Shown piece by piece: positions 45,238-56,040 of a stretch of 64,000 nt of DNA. The DNA comes from Gracilaria gracilis (taxonomy: Eukaryota; Rhodophyta; Florideophyceae; Gracilariales; Gracilariaceae). The stretch lies in contig JARGSG010000057.1 in NCBI GenBank assembly GCA_030374805.1, forward strand, positions 62,001-126,000. The letters run 5' to 3'. A program made the translations under genes and the position numbers. Every line of letters begins with the position of its first letter. The first letter of the stretch is position 1. Below the pieces are notes generated by a model. It did no database searches and was not told the origin of the DNA. It was given only the letters and a program-made list of their open reading frames with translations.

Positions 45238-45882
45238 CTAGTGGCCCGCTATCCGGCAGCTGCCACGGCACACACACTTCCCATCCTTGTTCACCATCAC
45301 CCCACCTTTTCGCCTTTTCCTCAGCCGACTTCCCCCAACCTCCCCTTCATTCCCTTCTACGCTCCTTCCCCTCACACACCCACGCCCACCACGAGAGCCT
45401 GGCTTCACCGGTGACTCTTTCTCTATTCCCTCCTCCCTCCCAACGCTTCCTTCCTTCACCAGCTCCTTCACCTCCAACAACAATTGGCACGCCTTCTCCA
45501 CCTGTCCCAATTGCGCCTTCAACACCTCCACACGTCCCGTCAGCCCCCTATTCTCTCTTCTCAGCTTCACCATCTCCCTCCCAACGCACTCTACTATCCC
45601 ACTCACATGCCTTCCAGTCCCCACTCCAGCTAATTTCATTCTTTTCTGAATCGTCGAAACTAAATCCATTGGCACCCCAATCTCCCACATACTCTGCACC
45701 ACCCCTCCCATCTCACCCACGATATCAGAAAGCCAGTCGTCCAAATGCCCCTTCAGTTCTCCTCCGAGCCTCCTCAACCGCTCCTCCATCTCCACCGCAA
45801 ACCTCCTCTCTGGTCCCCCATCCCCTCCACCCCCATTACCCCCACCCCCCTCTCCATCTCCACTTCCCTCCTTCTCCCGCAT
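45238..45882 (-). CDS. Unrecognised coiled-coil protein ORF within the large element
   Basis: The ATG at 45882 opens 214 codons. The protein has a Gly-rich start, an amphipathic region and a leucine-heptad stretch (LRRENRGLTGRVEVLKAQLG) that predicts a coiled coil at about residues 105-145. A basic tail (RLRKRRKGG) could be a nuclear signal, and the end is Cys-containing (CVCRGSC). Immediately upstream, in the same phase, 35 more codons from an ATG at 45990 (MSNVDVEDEELVALLHQTEV) are separated from it by one TGA at 45883-45885. A longer ancestral protein interrupted by a single stop is therefore likely. The plus strand of the same region is a Pro/Ser-rich shadow frame. It may be an accessory protein of the surrounding element; function unknown. 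Confidence 0.45.
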   Translation of the reverse strand: MREKEGSGDGEGGGGNGGGGDGGPERRFAVEMEERLRRLGGELKGHLDDWLSDIVGEMGGVVQSMWEIGVPMDLVSTIQKRMKLAGVGTGRHVSGIVECVGREMVKLRRENRGLTGRVEVLKAQLGQVEKACQLLLEVKELVKEGSVGREEGIEKESPVKPGSRGGRGCVRGRSVEGNEGEVGGSRLRKRRKGGVMVNKDGKCVCRGSCRIAGH

Positions 45883-46000
45883 TCAAACCTTGTCCCCACC
45901 TTCCTCCTTCGTTCCCGGTGGCGTCTCTGGTACCTCCGTTTGGTGAAGCAGAGCCACTAGCTCCTCGTCCTCGACGTCCACATTCGACATCGCAGAAATA

Positions 46001-47947
46001 AACGGCGGTTCACGACGACGGAGATAGATAAGAACAAGAGAGATGTATTCAACAGTTGCAGCACTCCCCCCCACTCCGCCTACCTGTAGCACTGTCTGCC
46101 ACATACCCACTTGCGCTGCGCAACCATTTGTACCCGATTCATATCCACTAATATTTCCCGCCATTCCGCACAATTTCCATTTTTTATTAACAATCCCCAC
46201 AATTTCCCCCTTTTGTCCATATCATATCCCATTGAAGCCCCCAATGCACCAACTCTCAAGTACCAACGGTACCATGGACTCCTACGTTCTATGCTTTACT
46301 TCACTGTATTCCTTCTCATAAATACACTCTTCGGCCCTAACCCCACTACAATCCTGCTGCCCATGTCTTTCCATATCTAGTCATACAAATCCCCTTGTCC
46401 CCTGGAACACTTTTTCCGATAAGCACAAGAACAGAACTTACCTCTACTTAAATCTCTTCTCACTCCCTTACATGTACACAATTTTCTTTTCAAAGCTACC
46501 AACACCGGACAGCTTCCAACAGCCCATACCTTCAAATAAACTCGTCGAAATGTCCTCCCATCCATTTTCCCTCTCTTCTACAATCAATGCAGCTTTTGTC
46601 ATAGATAGAGGGCGTAATGTCACCATGGTTTACAACAATGGTTCTCCTCAAGATAATTTTCTCTCCATCGAAGAATTCATTTCTCCAGATTGCTTTCCCC
46701 AAGGTCCAATCTTTTTCTCTGGCACGAATCACCTTCTCAAAAGAGTAATTCCATTTTGCCTGGCATCACGTATAGAAAAATTGGTCTTCATCCGGAATAG
46801 TCGCATTGTTCCCATCTTTTGCCAATAAGGAATTGAGCACTGCATACGAGCCGCTCTCTATATCGCCGTTCCTGCTGTCGGCGCTTCCCCACAGGATGGT
46901 TTCGCGCCTTCCTCTCCCAACAGTCTAACCACAGCCACCGGAAAAGAGGCTCTTGCAATAGCTCGAAGCTTCTCAACCGCAGGTCTTACTTGCACTATCG
47001 TCGACGAACACGCCTTTCCGAAGTCTTACTACCCAAAACCCAGTTTGGATCTCTTCCTTCAATCTCCTCGGTTCTTCATTTGGATTCGTTACCATGCATG
47101 AAGTGGGTACCGAGTACAAAAGCATTGTCTCAACTATTATTAAGAAGCTTCTAGCAATACTCACCTTCAACAAATGACTCTCCTACAATATCCCCGCTAC
47201 AGTGAAATCCATTCTAGAATACAGCAACACCCTCATTACCTTCCCAGCCATGTGCTCGGAACATGAACCCAGAAATGCCTACTTTTATCTCACATCCGCA
47301 GATGAAAAATTAGCCAAAAGGCAGGACTTTACCCCTTTCCACACCAACTCTGATATCGTTCTTGGAAATAACATTCTTTAGTAATTAGAACAAATTTTAA
47401 ACCTTATATTTCGTGTATATACACAAACTCTCCTCACCCCATGCACATTAACCCATTTTTGTTCTTGAATTCTCTTCAAGTTACCATTCAAACAAATAAT
47501 GTGCTCACATTTCATGTCAAGTTTCTATCAAGAACACACACAAGAACACAGGCCATATATTAAAAACACTCATCTTCGTCATCTATAAGCGTCTGTCCTT
47601 CTTCTTAATCCGTGTCTCTGTTTTAATCATGGCCACCTAACATCTCTTCATTTTCATTTTCGTGCTCGTTCTCTCCATCATCTATATCTTGCATTCCACT
47701 CTCTCCATTCGTTGTACCACTCTCTCTCATTCACTACCTTCTATTTCATCATTTCCAATCAATATTAGTTTAAAGTGTACCCCGTGCGTATATCGTATTT
47801 TAGAGCATACTTATGCACCTTTTACAAAGATACAGTAAGCTCATATCATCTATAGCACACTAACACAACAATTTTTAAGCAACAGATAAATATAAAAAGT
47901 TTCCGGCGCACTAATTCCAGCATTAGACAGCAGACTGGGGCCTCGTA
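46001..47947 (+). other. Degraded unrecognised frames, pyrimidine-rich
   Basis: A plus-strand frame at 46544-46828 (starting MSSHPFSLSSTINAAFVIDR) continues in broken form to about 47381, with words such as MHEVGTEYKSIVSTIIKKLL and AYFYLTSADEKLA. A short resemblance (SQDNYITVEGGTPSRF near 52780 versus QDNFLSIEEFISP) hints at a related fragment beyond the nested Harbinger. No domain is recognised. From 47400 to 47940 nothing gene-like is seen. Confidence 0.3.
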
Positions 47948-48467
47948 GCCCTTCATCGGTGCACTGATGAAGCGCCACGCCACTCCGATCAACTGTCTCA
48001 ACGCGACGTGAGTGATAAACGTGTGTTGTTTGCATACGTAACACCGTCCACGTGCCGTGAGCAATGAAGCAAAAAGGCACTCCGGCCCGTTGTCCACGCG
48101 CCCTGAGTGATGGAGCTTGAGTAATGGCATAATTGGAACCACCAGCGCCCCGTTGACAGCGAACCCGGGTGTCGTGGGGCTTCATCGGTGCACCGATGAA
48201 ATGCCACGACACCCGGGCCGTAGTGAAGACAACAGACCTGCGTAAGCTACTGAAGCATGTAGTATAAGGGGCTTTGAAACAGACCCGAACGGCAGTTGGT
48301 TGTACATGGCTGCGATGTTTCGGCAAACGCGATATCCAGTAGTAGCACGTGTGCCCCGGATACAGAGATTTGGGACGGACTGGGGCGCCAGGACAAAAAA
48401 AAATTTTAATTTTTTGGACAGCGGACCGATGTGCAGTGGCGCTTCATCGGTGCACCGATGAAGCGCC
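47948..48467. repeat. Palindrome array, left part (three copies)
   Basis: The core is GGCGCTTCATCGGTG followed by its exact inverse: a 30-bp palindrome at 48438-48467, with diverged copies at 47948-47975 and 48179-48203. The palindromy extends into the flanks. At 48418, ggacagcggacc precedes the core, and cccgggtccgctgt follows it. Between cores lies a second repeated block containing 'gagtgatg-agc', 'gcatacgt' and 'gtccacg-gcc-tgag'. It is the inverse of blocks in the right part. Confidence 0.85.
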
Positions 48468-49203
48468 GGGACACCCGGGTCCGCTGTTCGGCAAGTGGTC
48501 TAGACCGCCGGTCCTGGATGCGTTTGGAGGGATTCCAAACCACCCTAACACACTAGTTTAGGTTATCTCGAGAGCATCCGCAGCAATGCTCACTATACCA
48601 CGTCATTAAACATATGCAGCCCCATTGTATATTACTAGGCTCCAAGTTACCATGAAGAAAGATTTAACTTCTTGTGAAACTATTCTGTAAAAAAATGACT
48701 TATACGAGGTTCGCGCAGGAGCATTCGTGCGTGACAGTAGTCTGTAGAGATATGTGTGTTTCGCCTACGGCTATGCAGCGATATGTATCGACCGGACAGT
48801 ATCCACGCCAGAAAGTTGCCCCTGTATAATTAGTGTAGAATTGACGCAACTCTATTAGGGGTTTTTAATTAAGGTTTCCTTCCTTATGAAATAACCCCTT
48901 AATTGGAGCACGTCCTTACATTCAAAATACAGTTCATCCTAACTTGACAACCTTAACGTCCATCCGGAAGCTCCTTCAACACTGAACAACCACAACATCA
49001 ACCTCCCGCTCCCATTCTGGATGATTCCACAGATCATCCAGAAAAATGCGCATACAGAAACGCTTTTGCAACAGGGCTCTTTGCTGCATGCGCAACGCCA
49101 AATTAACAGTAAACCTACAAACACCGACATACCTGATCACGAGACAATATGCAGCCCTGGGCGCGGAAACAGCTTTGCTGAAACCAAAGCTAACTAATGT
49201 CGT

Positions 49204-50211
49204 CGCCCAACGAAAAATCTCTACGACATAGTCCGCAACAAAGACCCAGATGTAACACTCTTCGAGAAAACTGTGCACGTCTCTCGATCCGAATTTGATG
49301 AGCTCCATGACCTTGCACTTCAACATCTTGAGAAGCCTTTTGATGTCAGGTCAGAGTATGGAGAGGTACCCTGAGTACCACGAAGCAAACGCATGGCCAC
49401 ACAAGAGATATTGTTGTTCTTTTTTTTAGATCTAATTGGAGGGGCAAACGAAGGAGGCGTAGGTGTAGAAAGATTCGCATATTTGTACAGTGTATCGACC
49501 GAGACAATATCGAACTACTTCCTTCATGTTTTATTCGCTCTTTTTAGGTCCTTAAAAGCGATAGAACCAAAGTTAATTGAATGGTCGAAAAGCCAGCAAC
49601 GGAACGATATGGAGGGCCTCATGTTGGGATTTCCCAAGTGCGTGTTTTTCGTTGACGGTAACAAGAGCAGGAGGTGGCGTCCCGGGGATACACATGAACA
49701 AAAGCGCGCATACGACGGGTACAAAAAGGCACATGCCTTGTCTATACTGGTGTTTTGTGATTTGTATGGGAACTTCATTCGTCTGGAAATAAATGAAAAA
49801 GGAGCGGAGAGTGATCGTAACATGTATACAAGTTCAAATGTATACATTCGTTTTGATGAATACCTTTCAGAAGGACAACATGGGATGGCCGACATGGGTT
49901 TTGCTGGTCATGGACGTCTGGTTGTGCCGTTTAAGAAGAAAAAAGGCACGGATTGGATGCATCGAACATCTTATAGTCGCTACATACGAACGCAGCGCAT
50001 GGTTAATGAATGGGAAGTTGGGTATATTAACAATCGTTACCGCATCTTCCTTGGTAGGTGGCCATTCGACAAATCGCTTTTTCCAGTGGCTTATGAAATT
50101 GCCGCGTTCCTCGCTAACTGGCGCTTTCGAAGAAGAGGGTTTGCTTTAATGACGAAAGAACGCTACATGCAAAAGCGTGACGCACACAACCACCTGTCGG
50201 ACTCTGATTGA
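49204..50211 (+). pseudogene. PIF/Harbinger transposase, one in-frame stop
   Basis: The frame can be followed from about 49204 (NLYDIVRNKDPDVTLFEKTV) through a single TGA near 49371 to MATQEILLFFFLDLIGGANE at 49393, and then without interruption to the stop at 50211. The part from 49393 alone is 272 residues. Catalytic positions are visible: FFVDGNKSRRW (Asp), GMADMGFAG (Asp) and NEWEVGYINNRYR (Glu). The frame opposite the stop is the only serious fault seen, apart from an uncertain N-terminus before 49204. A minus-strand accessory gene converges on it. Confidence 0.82.
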
Positions 50212-50358
50212 TATTCATAGGCGCAGGCTAGCCTTCGCTCCGCAGACTTAGGCTCAATCGCTTCGCGAGCTCACCTTGGCGACGTCGCTGCAGACTTGGC
50301 GCTCACCATGGCTCGCCTGCGCCCTTTGCGGCATATCTACCCTAAGCCCCACCTACTC

Positions 50359-51387
50359 TTAATTACATGCGGAGATATCAGCGGCGATGTTCTCAGTGTC
50401 GTTCACGGTCTGGACTGGGGATGTATCGCACTCCGATGTGGCATCGCGTTCTTTACCTTCTTCCGCATCAGAGCCATGCTCGAGTTCCACAATAGCTCTC
50501 TCCAATGTAGGATCGACAGTCAACTCGGTCGTTGGAAGCGGTGGCGGTAAAAGTGTGACAGGAATCGAGACGGGCAGGTTTTGACTTTGTGCGTAAAGAG
50601 TAACCAAGATCCCAAATTGCTCAGTTTGTCGCCGTTGCAGCACGGCACTCGCAACAGCTGCGTTAGCAATTCGCGTCCGTGCGCGTACGTTCTGTAAGTC
50701 AGCTGCCTAACGTCTCCTCTCCCGCATATCAAGTTCTTTTTTTCTCTTCTTCTTATGTTCCTCGAATGTGGCACGGCGTTCTCGGTTTCTTTTCATCTTC
50801 TCGGCACGTGACTCACGTGTTTTCTCCAACGCGGTGGTAGCATCATCATCGGTGCTCAAAGCTCGCTTGTTTGCCTCATGCTTGTAATCAAGAATTACTT
50901 GATCTAGAAGATGCTGTGCGTCTCTTTCTTTACCTTTCACCGCGGCTATTGGGCCGTTGTTGCCATTCGCTTCAGCAACAGATGATATGGTAACCTTCTT
51001 GGCCATTTCATTTATGCTCTTGGCAACATTGAATATGTTCTCCTGTGTAACCTTTGACATATACATACGGCGCCACGCCATTCCATATTTGTTTGTGTCG
51101 TTCATTACTACAGCGTCTGATACATGCCGCATGCGGGAGATTTTCGCAACAGCTGCGCAAGTCTTTTCTAAGGTCTTTTGTTTTTGAATCGGGGCTTGAA
51201 GTGCTATGAGCTCCAGAATCACCCACGTTTTTTCTACTTTGTTCATCACAAAGCGCTTAGAGATGGCTTTGGAGGAACTGGGACGTGCGGCCTTCGGCAT
51301 TGACGAAGGTGTAGATGGATCATTTGAGCATGGGGTTTGGCTTTGGGTTTCGGGAGATGGAACGACCTTTGATTCGTTGGTTACCAT
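50359..51387 (-). pseudogene. Harbinger accessory gene, one in-frame stop
   Basis: From the ATG at 51387 (MVTNESKVVPSPETQSQ) the frame runs 226 codons to a TAG at 50707. The same phase continues past it (AADLQNVRARTRIANAAV) to a stop at 50359. The protein has a Ser/Pro-rich start. A helical region (KRFVMNKVEKTWVILELIAL) may be a Myb-like DNA-binding part, with conserved-looking tryptophans at KTW and MAWRR. A long, highly charged Arg/Lys/Glu helix follows. It is placed tail to tail with the transposase at 49204-50211, the same layout as the element at 30.6-33.3 kb. Confidence 0.55.
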
Positions 51388-51807
51388 GACTGGAATAGCA
51401 ATGGAATTGGATGGAATGGTGTCCGGGAAGGTGGAAATAACGATGGCCTCAGTCGTCGATCACCATCGATCATTGGCCAATGTATGAGGCCTCAAACAAC
51501 GGTTTTAAGTGACAAGTTTTACTCGAACGGTAGGAAATCCGGTGTTATTCTTTCCCTTATTTCAAAGTAAAGGTAGGACCATGTGTGTTAATTAAACATG
51601 ATACAACGCCAAAGTCGTCCTTATGTCGAAGAGAAGGGTTAAAATGCCTTAATTAAAAACCCCCATTACTATATGTGTGTATATCATTTCTTAGGTTTTT
51701 GCAAGACCAATATCTTGGTCGAAGAGTAAGAGTTTCATTCTCTTAGGGAGGGGTTCTTATTACATTTTTCGGAACACACGACCACGGGGCAGTGGTCAGG
51801 TGGGCAA

Positions 51808-53187
51808 TGGTGCTTCATCGGTGCATCGAAAAACCACAGTTGACCTCCTTCTACCGTCCACCGCGTCAATGCACAGTAGCAGGGTTGCACAACGGGTGCT
51901 GTGGTCGACACGCGGACCCAGCAGACCTACAAGAACTCCAGCTTTATCTTTCATGGCGCGAGGACAGGGGATGAAGGTGAAGTGGTACTGAAGTGGTACT
52001 TCATCGGTGGCACGTGATGCGTTAAAGAGATGTTAAGGAAAGCGCGAAGACGCGAGAGATACGGAACTAAAAAAATGTGGAGATATACGCGAACTTATGA
52101 GTAAAGACAAGTAGGACAGTGAAATGGGGTCTCATGGCGCTTCATCGCTGCATCGATGAAGCGCCACGCCACCTCGGTCTGCTGTCCGAAGAGATTATGT
52201 ATTTTCAATTCATTAAAACGACAGCCCGGGACAGCGAACGGAGGTGTCGTGGCGCTTCATCGGTGCACCGATGAAGCGCAATGGCACCCCAGTCTGCTGC
52301 CAACGGCGCGTTGGAGGTGCCACGTATGCCAGAACTCTAGCTTCATCACTCACGGCGTGTGGACAGCGGGCCCGGTCGCACTCCAGCTTCATCTATCATG
52401 GCCGGTTGGAAGTGCCACGTATGCCAGCACCCCAGCTTCATCACTCAAAACGCGTTCAGAAAGCGGACCGGGGTGTCATGGAGTTTCATCGGTGCACCGA
52501 TGAAGCGCCACGCCACCTCTGCCAGCTGTCCCAAAAAATATTTTTACAGTTTTTGTTAACAAGCGACTTGACAAAGATGACATTTCATATTTCAAAACTA
52601 TGCATGGCAGCCACACGGGTCGTGTTCTATAAAAGCCGTTCCAACTTTCCCAACAAGTCTCCCTGAACACCCTTTTCCAACAACTTCCACGCTCTACCCT
52701 CTTCCCCGTTGCATCTTCTGCGGGGATATATTCAGCTTCTGCCACAACCAAATGTTTGTCTCAGGATAATTATATCACCGTAGAAGGAGGCACACCCTCA
52801 CGTTTCGTAGCTAAGAATAGAACATCCATTATATCCGATAATAATTGTACAACTTCTATTCTTCTCGCGTGTAATGAATGCCATATTCTCTTGATGTCTT
52901 CAGTATAACCATCATCAATAGTATGTAGTATTGCAAACAGTATAGTAAAGGAATGAAACAGTTAGAGATGAGCTCCATATTCGCTTCAGCATGGCACACC
53001 GGACCGGCACTCCCGGCGCACTGGGACAGCAGAACGGGGTGTCGTGGCGCTTCATCGGTGCATTGATGAAGCGCCACGAAACCCCGGTCCGCTATCTAGC
53101 CACTCGCTAAAATAGATTCAAATTCTTTTTCTCTAGGACCGCGGTCCGCGCTGGCGTGGCGTTTCATTGGTGCAGCGATGAAGCGCC
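51808..53187. repeat. Palindrome array, right part (seven copies)
   Basis: Copies of the GGCGCTTCATCGGTG-plus-inverse core lie at 51808-51836 and 51999-52018 (both decayed), 52136-52165, 52251-52279, 52481-52509, 53046-53075 and 53158-53187. Most are followed by a variant of 'cacgccaccccggtccgctgtcc' and preceded by its inverse, so the full palindrome is roughly 70 bp. Between them runs a second unit, 'gccacgtatgccag', 'ctccagcttcatcactcacggcg' and 'gtggacagcgg', seen inverted in the left part. The last two cores share the flank 'cactcgctaaaa'. Confidence 0.87.
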
Positions 53188-53990
53188 ACGAATCCCCGGT
53201 CGGCTGTCCAGTCACTCGCTAAAAGAATTTGAAATAAACTTTTTCCGCATGGACAGCGAACCAAGTGGGCCACAAGCACCTTGCTCTTCGCCGCCCCCAT
53301 CCCGCCGTCCCCCCGACGCCGCGCCGCATCCGACATCTACGATGCATTAGGCCCGAACTTCGTATTTACAGCGCTCGCCGCCGTGCTCTCTGGTGTCCTT
53401 CGGCGCCGTGCTCCGCACGCCCTGCGAGCCCGATCATTGCGCCGTCTCTTTGGCAGCGACACTGCAGGCGCATCCGCGTGTCTCTATGCCGTCGCCACTC
53501 AAATCGAAGAACACATCGCTGCCGCCGGGTTGAGCTTGGCTTTTCACCGGTCGTTCAGAGCGTCCGGCGGCATGAAGGCGTTACCTGCGTTCTAGCTCAC
53601 TCCATATCGCTGTCCATCGCCGCCCCCGGTGCGCATGGCCATCGACGTGGTTGCGTGGTACGAGCACCCGCTCCACTTGCCCATCTCACAGCTCCCGGCA
53701 GACAGCGGGCGCCATTGCCACCGCGCGCCCGGGTATGCCGCAACCACATATACATGTTGTACGTGCGCAACACCGCAAGACGCGCGTTCGCTACCATCAC
53801 CACATTTTGATCAATATCATCTTCCGAAGAACTCCACCACAATCCATACCGCTGCAGCCGTATAGGTTGCCTCCAAGTATTCTATGTAGGAATTATATTT
53901 CGATGGCGGGAGTAAAGGTGCTCGTGTGTCTGAAGAGAGCAAAGCCGACGACGTTGAAGAAACGACGAGACTTGGAGGAACGAATTGCGG
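53188..53990. other. GC-rich stretch with an uninterrupted but unrecognised frame
   Basis: A plus-strand frame at 53265-53810 (181 codons, Arg/Pro/Ala-rich) is open, and the 53281-53595 frame overlaps it. High GC alone can keep such frames open, and neither shows a motif. No gene is claimed. Base composition is sharply different from the flanks, which suggests an insertion of separate origin. Confidence 0.3.
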
Positions 53991-55640
53991 TGAAGAAGAC
54001 CTCTGACTTGAGTCTTCGATGGCTGCGTGGTTGATGAGCTTGTTAGTGCCAAAGTAGAATTTATGGAGTGGTTGGAAGGTGAACATGTTGTGAGGGAAGA
54101 GGGAGAGGTGATGTTGAGGATAGGGTAGGACTCAAAGATCGAGGAGTATTTTGCGAGAGAAAGAGATTGGAGGGCTTCAAGGGCCTGTTACTTAGTGTTG
54201 CGGACGATTCTGAGCTTTCTCGCAAAGAAGCCTTTCTCTGAATATCAAAGAAGGGCTGGGTGTAGTTTACGCGCGGCGAGGGTCTGGGTTTGGGATCAAA
54301 GAGCGAAAGATGGGATATGTAGATGGAGATTGGAAGGGAGACGGTACATCTGTGGCATGGATGCTTGGGGCGGGTGCCGTGGGAGATGCCAAGAATGTCC
54401 TTTGCTTCGAGGATCTCGGCGCAGTAGGAGGCGATAATTAGGGACAGTGTTGGAGAAAACCATGAGCTTCGCCAAGGGGGAAGCCACGGAGCCAGAGGTG
54501 AGAAAATGGTCTAGGGGGTTAGAGATTATATGCTGTGTAGGTTTCATTTTGGTAGGGCGGGATAGGCCAGAATAGGTTTGGGGGATGCTATCGGGGTGTT
54601 GAAAATGGGTCGCCGGATTGAAAAGGGTTTGAAAGTAGCCGAGCAGGTTCATGTTGGCGGTGATATATATGCAACGGGAGGACTCGGAGAAGTTGCGGGG
54701 AGCGATGTGAAGGGGATGATAGGTGATGGAAGAAGGTTTCGGGGGGCTGGAGAACTTGTTGGAATACACTTGGTCGAGGCCAATGCAAGAATCGATACTG
54801 GTGGTGTTGGGGGAGTGCTAGATGTACGAGTCATCGAAGGACTGCATAACTTCGTGCTTGAAAGCTGGGACTACTTCTTTTCGAAAGAGGGAGCTATGGA
54901 TTGAGCGGAAGCGGGAGATCAAGAGGGGGTTGCGTAAGAGACGGTGGGAGAAGGTGTTGTGTAAGTAGGCGAGTTCGAGGTGTTGCTTAACGACTTAGGT
55001 TTCATTGTTTCTGAAGGAGATGGCAGTGAAGAGGTGCTGGGGTTGCAGAGTGTGGTGGGGGTAAACCAATGACGCTGATTCGGGGTTGGAAGAGGTTTAT
55101 TTCAAATTGGAAGCACTGGGTAGCCGAAGAGATGGCGTTGTGAGATGCAAATTTTGAGAATGTGGGGTCGTGGAGGACAAAGATGAGTTTACCTTCCTTG
55201 CAGAGGCCACGGTTGGAGGCGATGAAAGAGATTTAGAGGATCATGCATTCAAGGTGGTGCTTGTTGAGAGGAGGGAAATTAGGGGCGGTGGAAGAGGTGG
55301 GCAGGGGGAGAGAGAGTAGACGGGGATGCTGGCGATGTAGTAGGGCTTCTGGGTGTGGAGGGAGAAGGATAGCTGTTGCTGGTGGTAGGAATCATCGTCA
55401 GCGATGGGAACGTTGTCGGAGAACCGATCAAAGGGAGGGGATGAAGGTGGTGGTGGTAGTTAGAGGTTGGCCTTGTGACGCTTTGTGGGTTCATGAAGCT
55501 GAAGAGGTCACCGACTGGGGAGGCCAAACGCTTCTTGGCGGTGAAACGGTAGGGACGCCTTTTTTTGTCTTTGAATAGCAGAAATGATGCGATAGATAAG
55601 TAGGAGTCCGCAAAGCAGCAATTAGGCATCGCGGGGAGCG
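53991..55640 (-). pseudogene. Broken transposase-like frames
   Basis: On the minus strand, a stretch near 54430-54330 reads EILEAKDILGISHGTRPKHP followed by CHRC. It resembles the block of CACTA/Plavaka-type transposases in which the chromosomal position of a cysteine pair follows a phrase like 'D-x-x-A-x-x-x-LGI'. Upstream frames (54769-54296; 55629-55279) are Pro/Ser/Thr-rich, disrupted and unrecognised. The assignment rests on one short motif and could be wrong. The plus strand is a G-rich shadow. Confidence 0.25.
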
Positions 55641-56040
55641 GTGTGAGCTGTTAGAGGAGAGGAGGGGTACGTGTCAGGGAGGGTAATATAGAAAGTGATT
55701 GGTGGAACGTAATGGTGTAGAAGGCCGCACGTGATGCGGAGGTGTAGCAATAGTGACAGAGTAAATGGCTGATATGAGGTATGTCCAATATATGTGGTAA
55801 ATGGCTACAGAGAGTTCGTATTTCAAGGGTTTGCATTCTTCTAATCGTATTACGTAAGGAGCTATATATGTATATAGATATCCCTATTCACCGCCCTAGT
55901 TCAAAATATGTACCACTTACACACTTATATTGCGTTCGAAAACTAGCATGAACGGAAGTAAAATGCTAGTTTTTCTTCCATCCAAAGTAGCAATGATGAA
56001 ATAATCTTGAATGATTCTTTCCCCACAAACTAGCACAAGT

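Larger units (their letters stand above)
48858..51665. mobile_element. PIF/Harbinger element with TTA target duplication
   Basis: The left end GGGGTTTTTAATTAAGG begins at 48858. The inverse of the right end reads TGGGGGTTTTTAATTAAGG, ending at 51665. TTA flanks both sides (48855-48857 and 51666-51668), the three-base duplication of this superfamily. The element of about 2.8 kb holds a transposase on plus and an accessory gene on minus, tail to tail. It has inserted between the two parts of the palindrome array and contains no copies of the palindrome. Confidence 0.85.
44808..56040. mobile_element. Candidate large DNA element with CTAG-rich inverted ends
   Basis: The left end reads CACTAGTTGTGAAAA then ACTAGCATTTTTGCAG and GCGCTAGTT (44825-44890). 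The inverse of the right end (55940-56040) reads GTGCTAGTTTGTGGGG then ACTAGCATTTTACTTCC and CATGCTAGTT. The blocks share order and orientation, although spacing varies. Inside lie a coiled-coil ORF (45238-45882), an unrecognised plus-strand frame set (46472-47381), the palindrome array, a nested Harbinger element and broken transposase-like frames (54.0-55.6 kb). Multiple subterminal copies of a short word are typical of large cut-and-paste elements such as CACTA/EnSpm. The unit is an inference and no target duplication was identified. Confidence 0.4.

Noticed and set aside
45093-46001. Long plus-strand Pro/Ser-rich frame of 302 codons
   Set aside because: It is the complement of a better minus-strand frame with a coiled coil and basic tail. 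Its composition is what a pyrimidine-rich strand gives by default.
47948-53187. CRISPR array
   Set aside because: The repeats are palindromic and unevenly spaced by 100-500 bp, with flanking sequence that is itself repeated. The context is eukaryotic and no cas-like gene is present.
53265-53810. GC-rich plus-strand frame of 181 codons as a gene
   Set aside because: GC-rich DNA keeps frames open on its own; no motif or homologous neighbour supports it.
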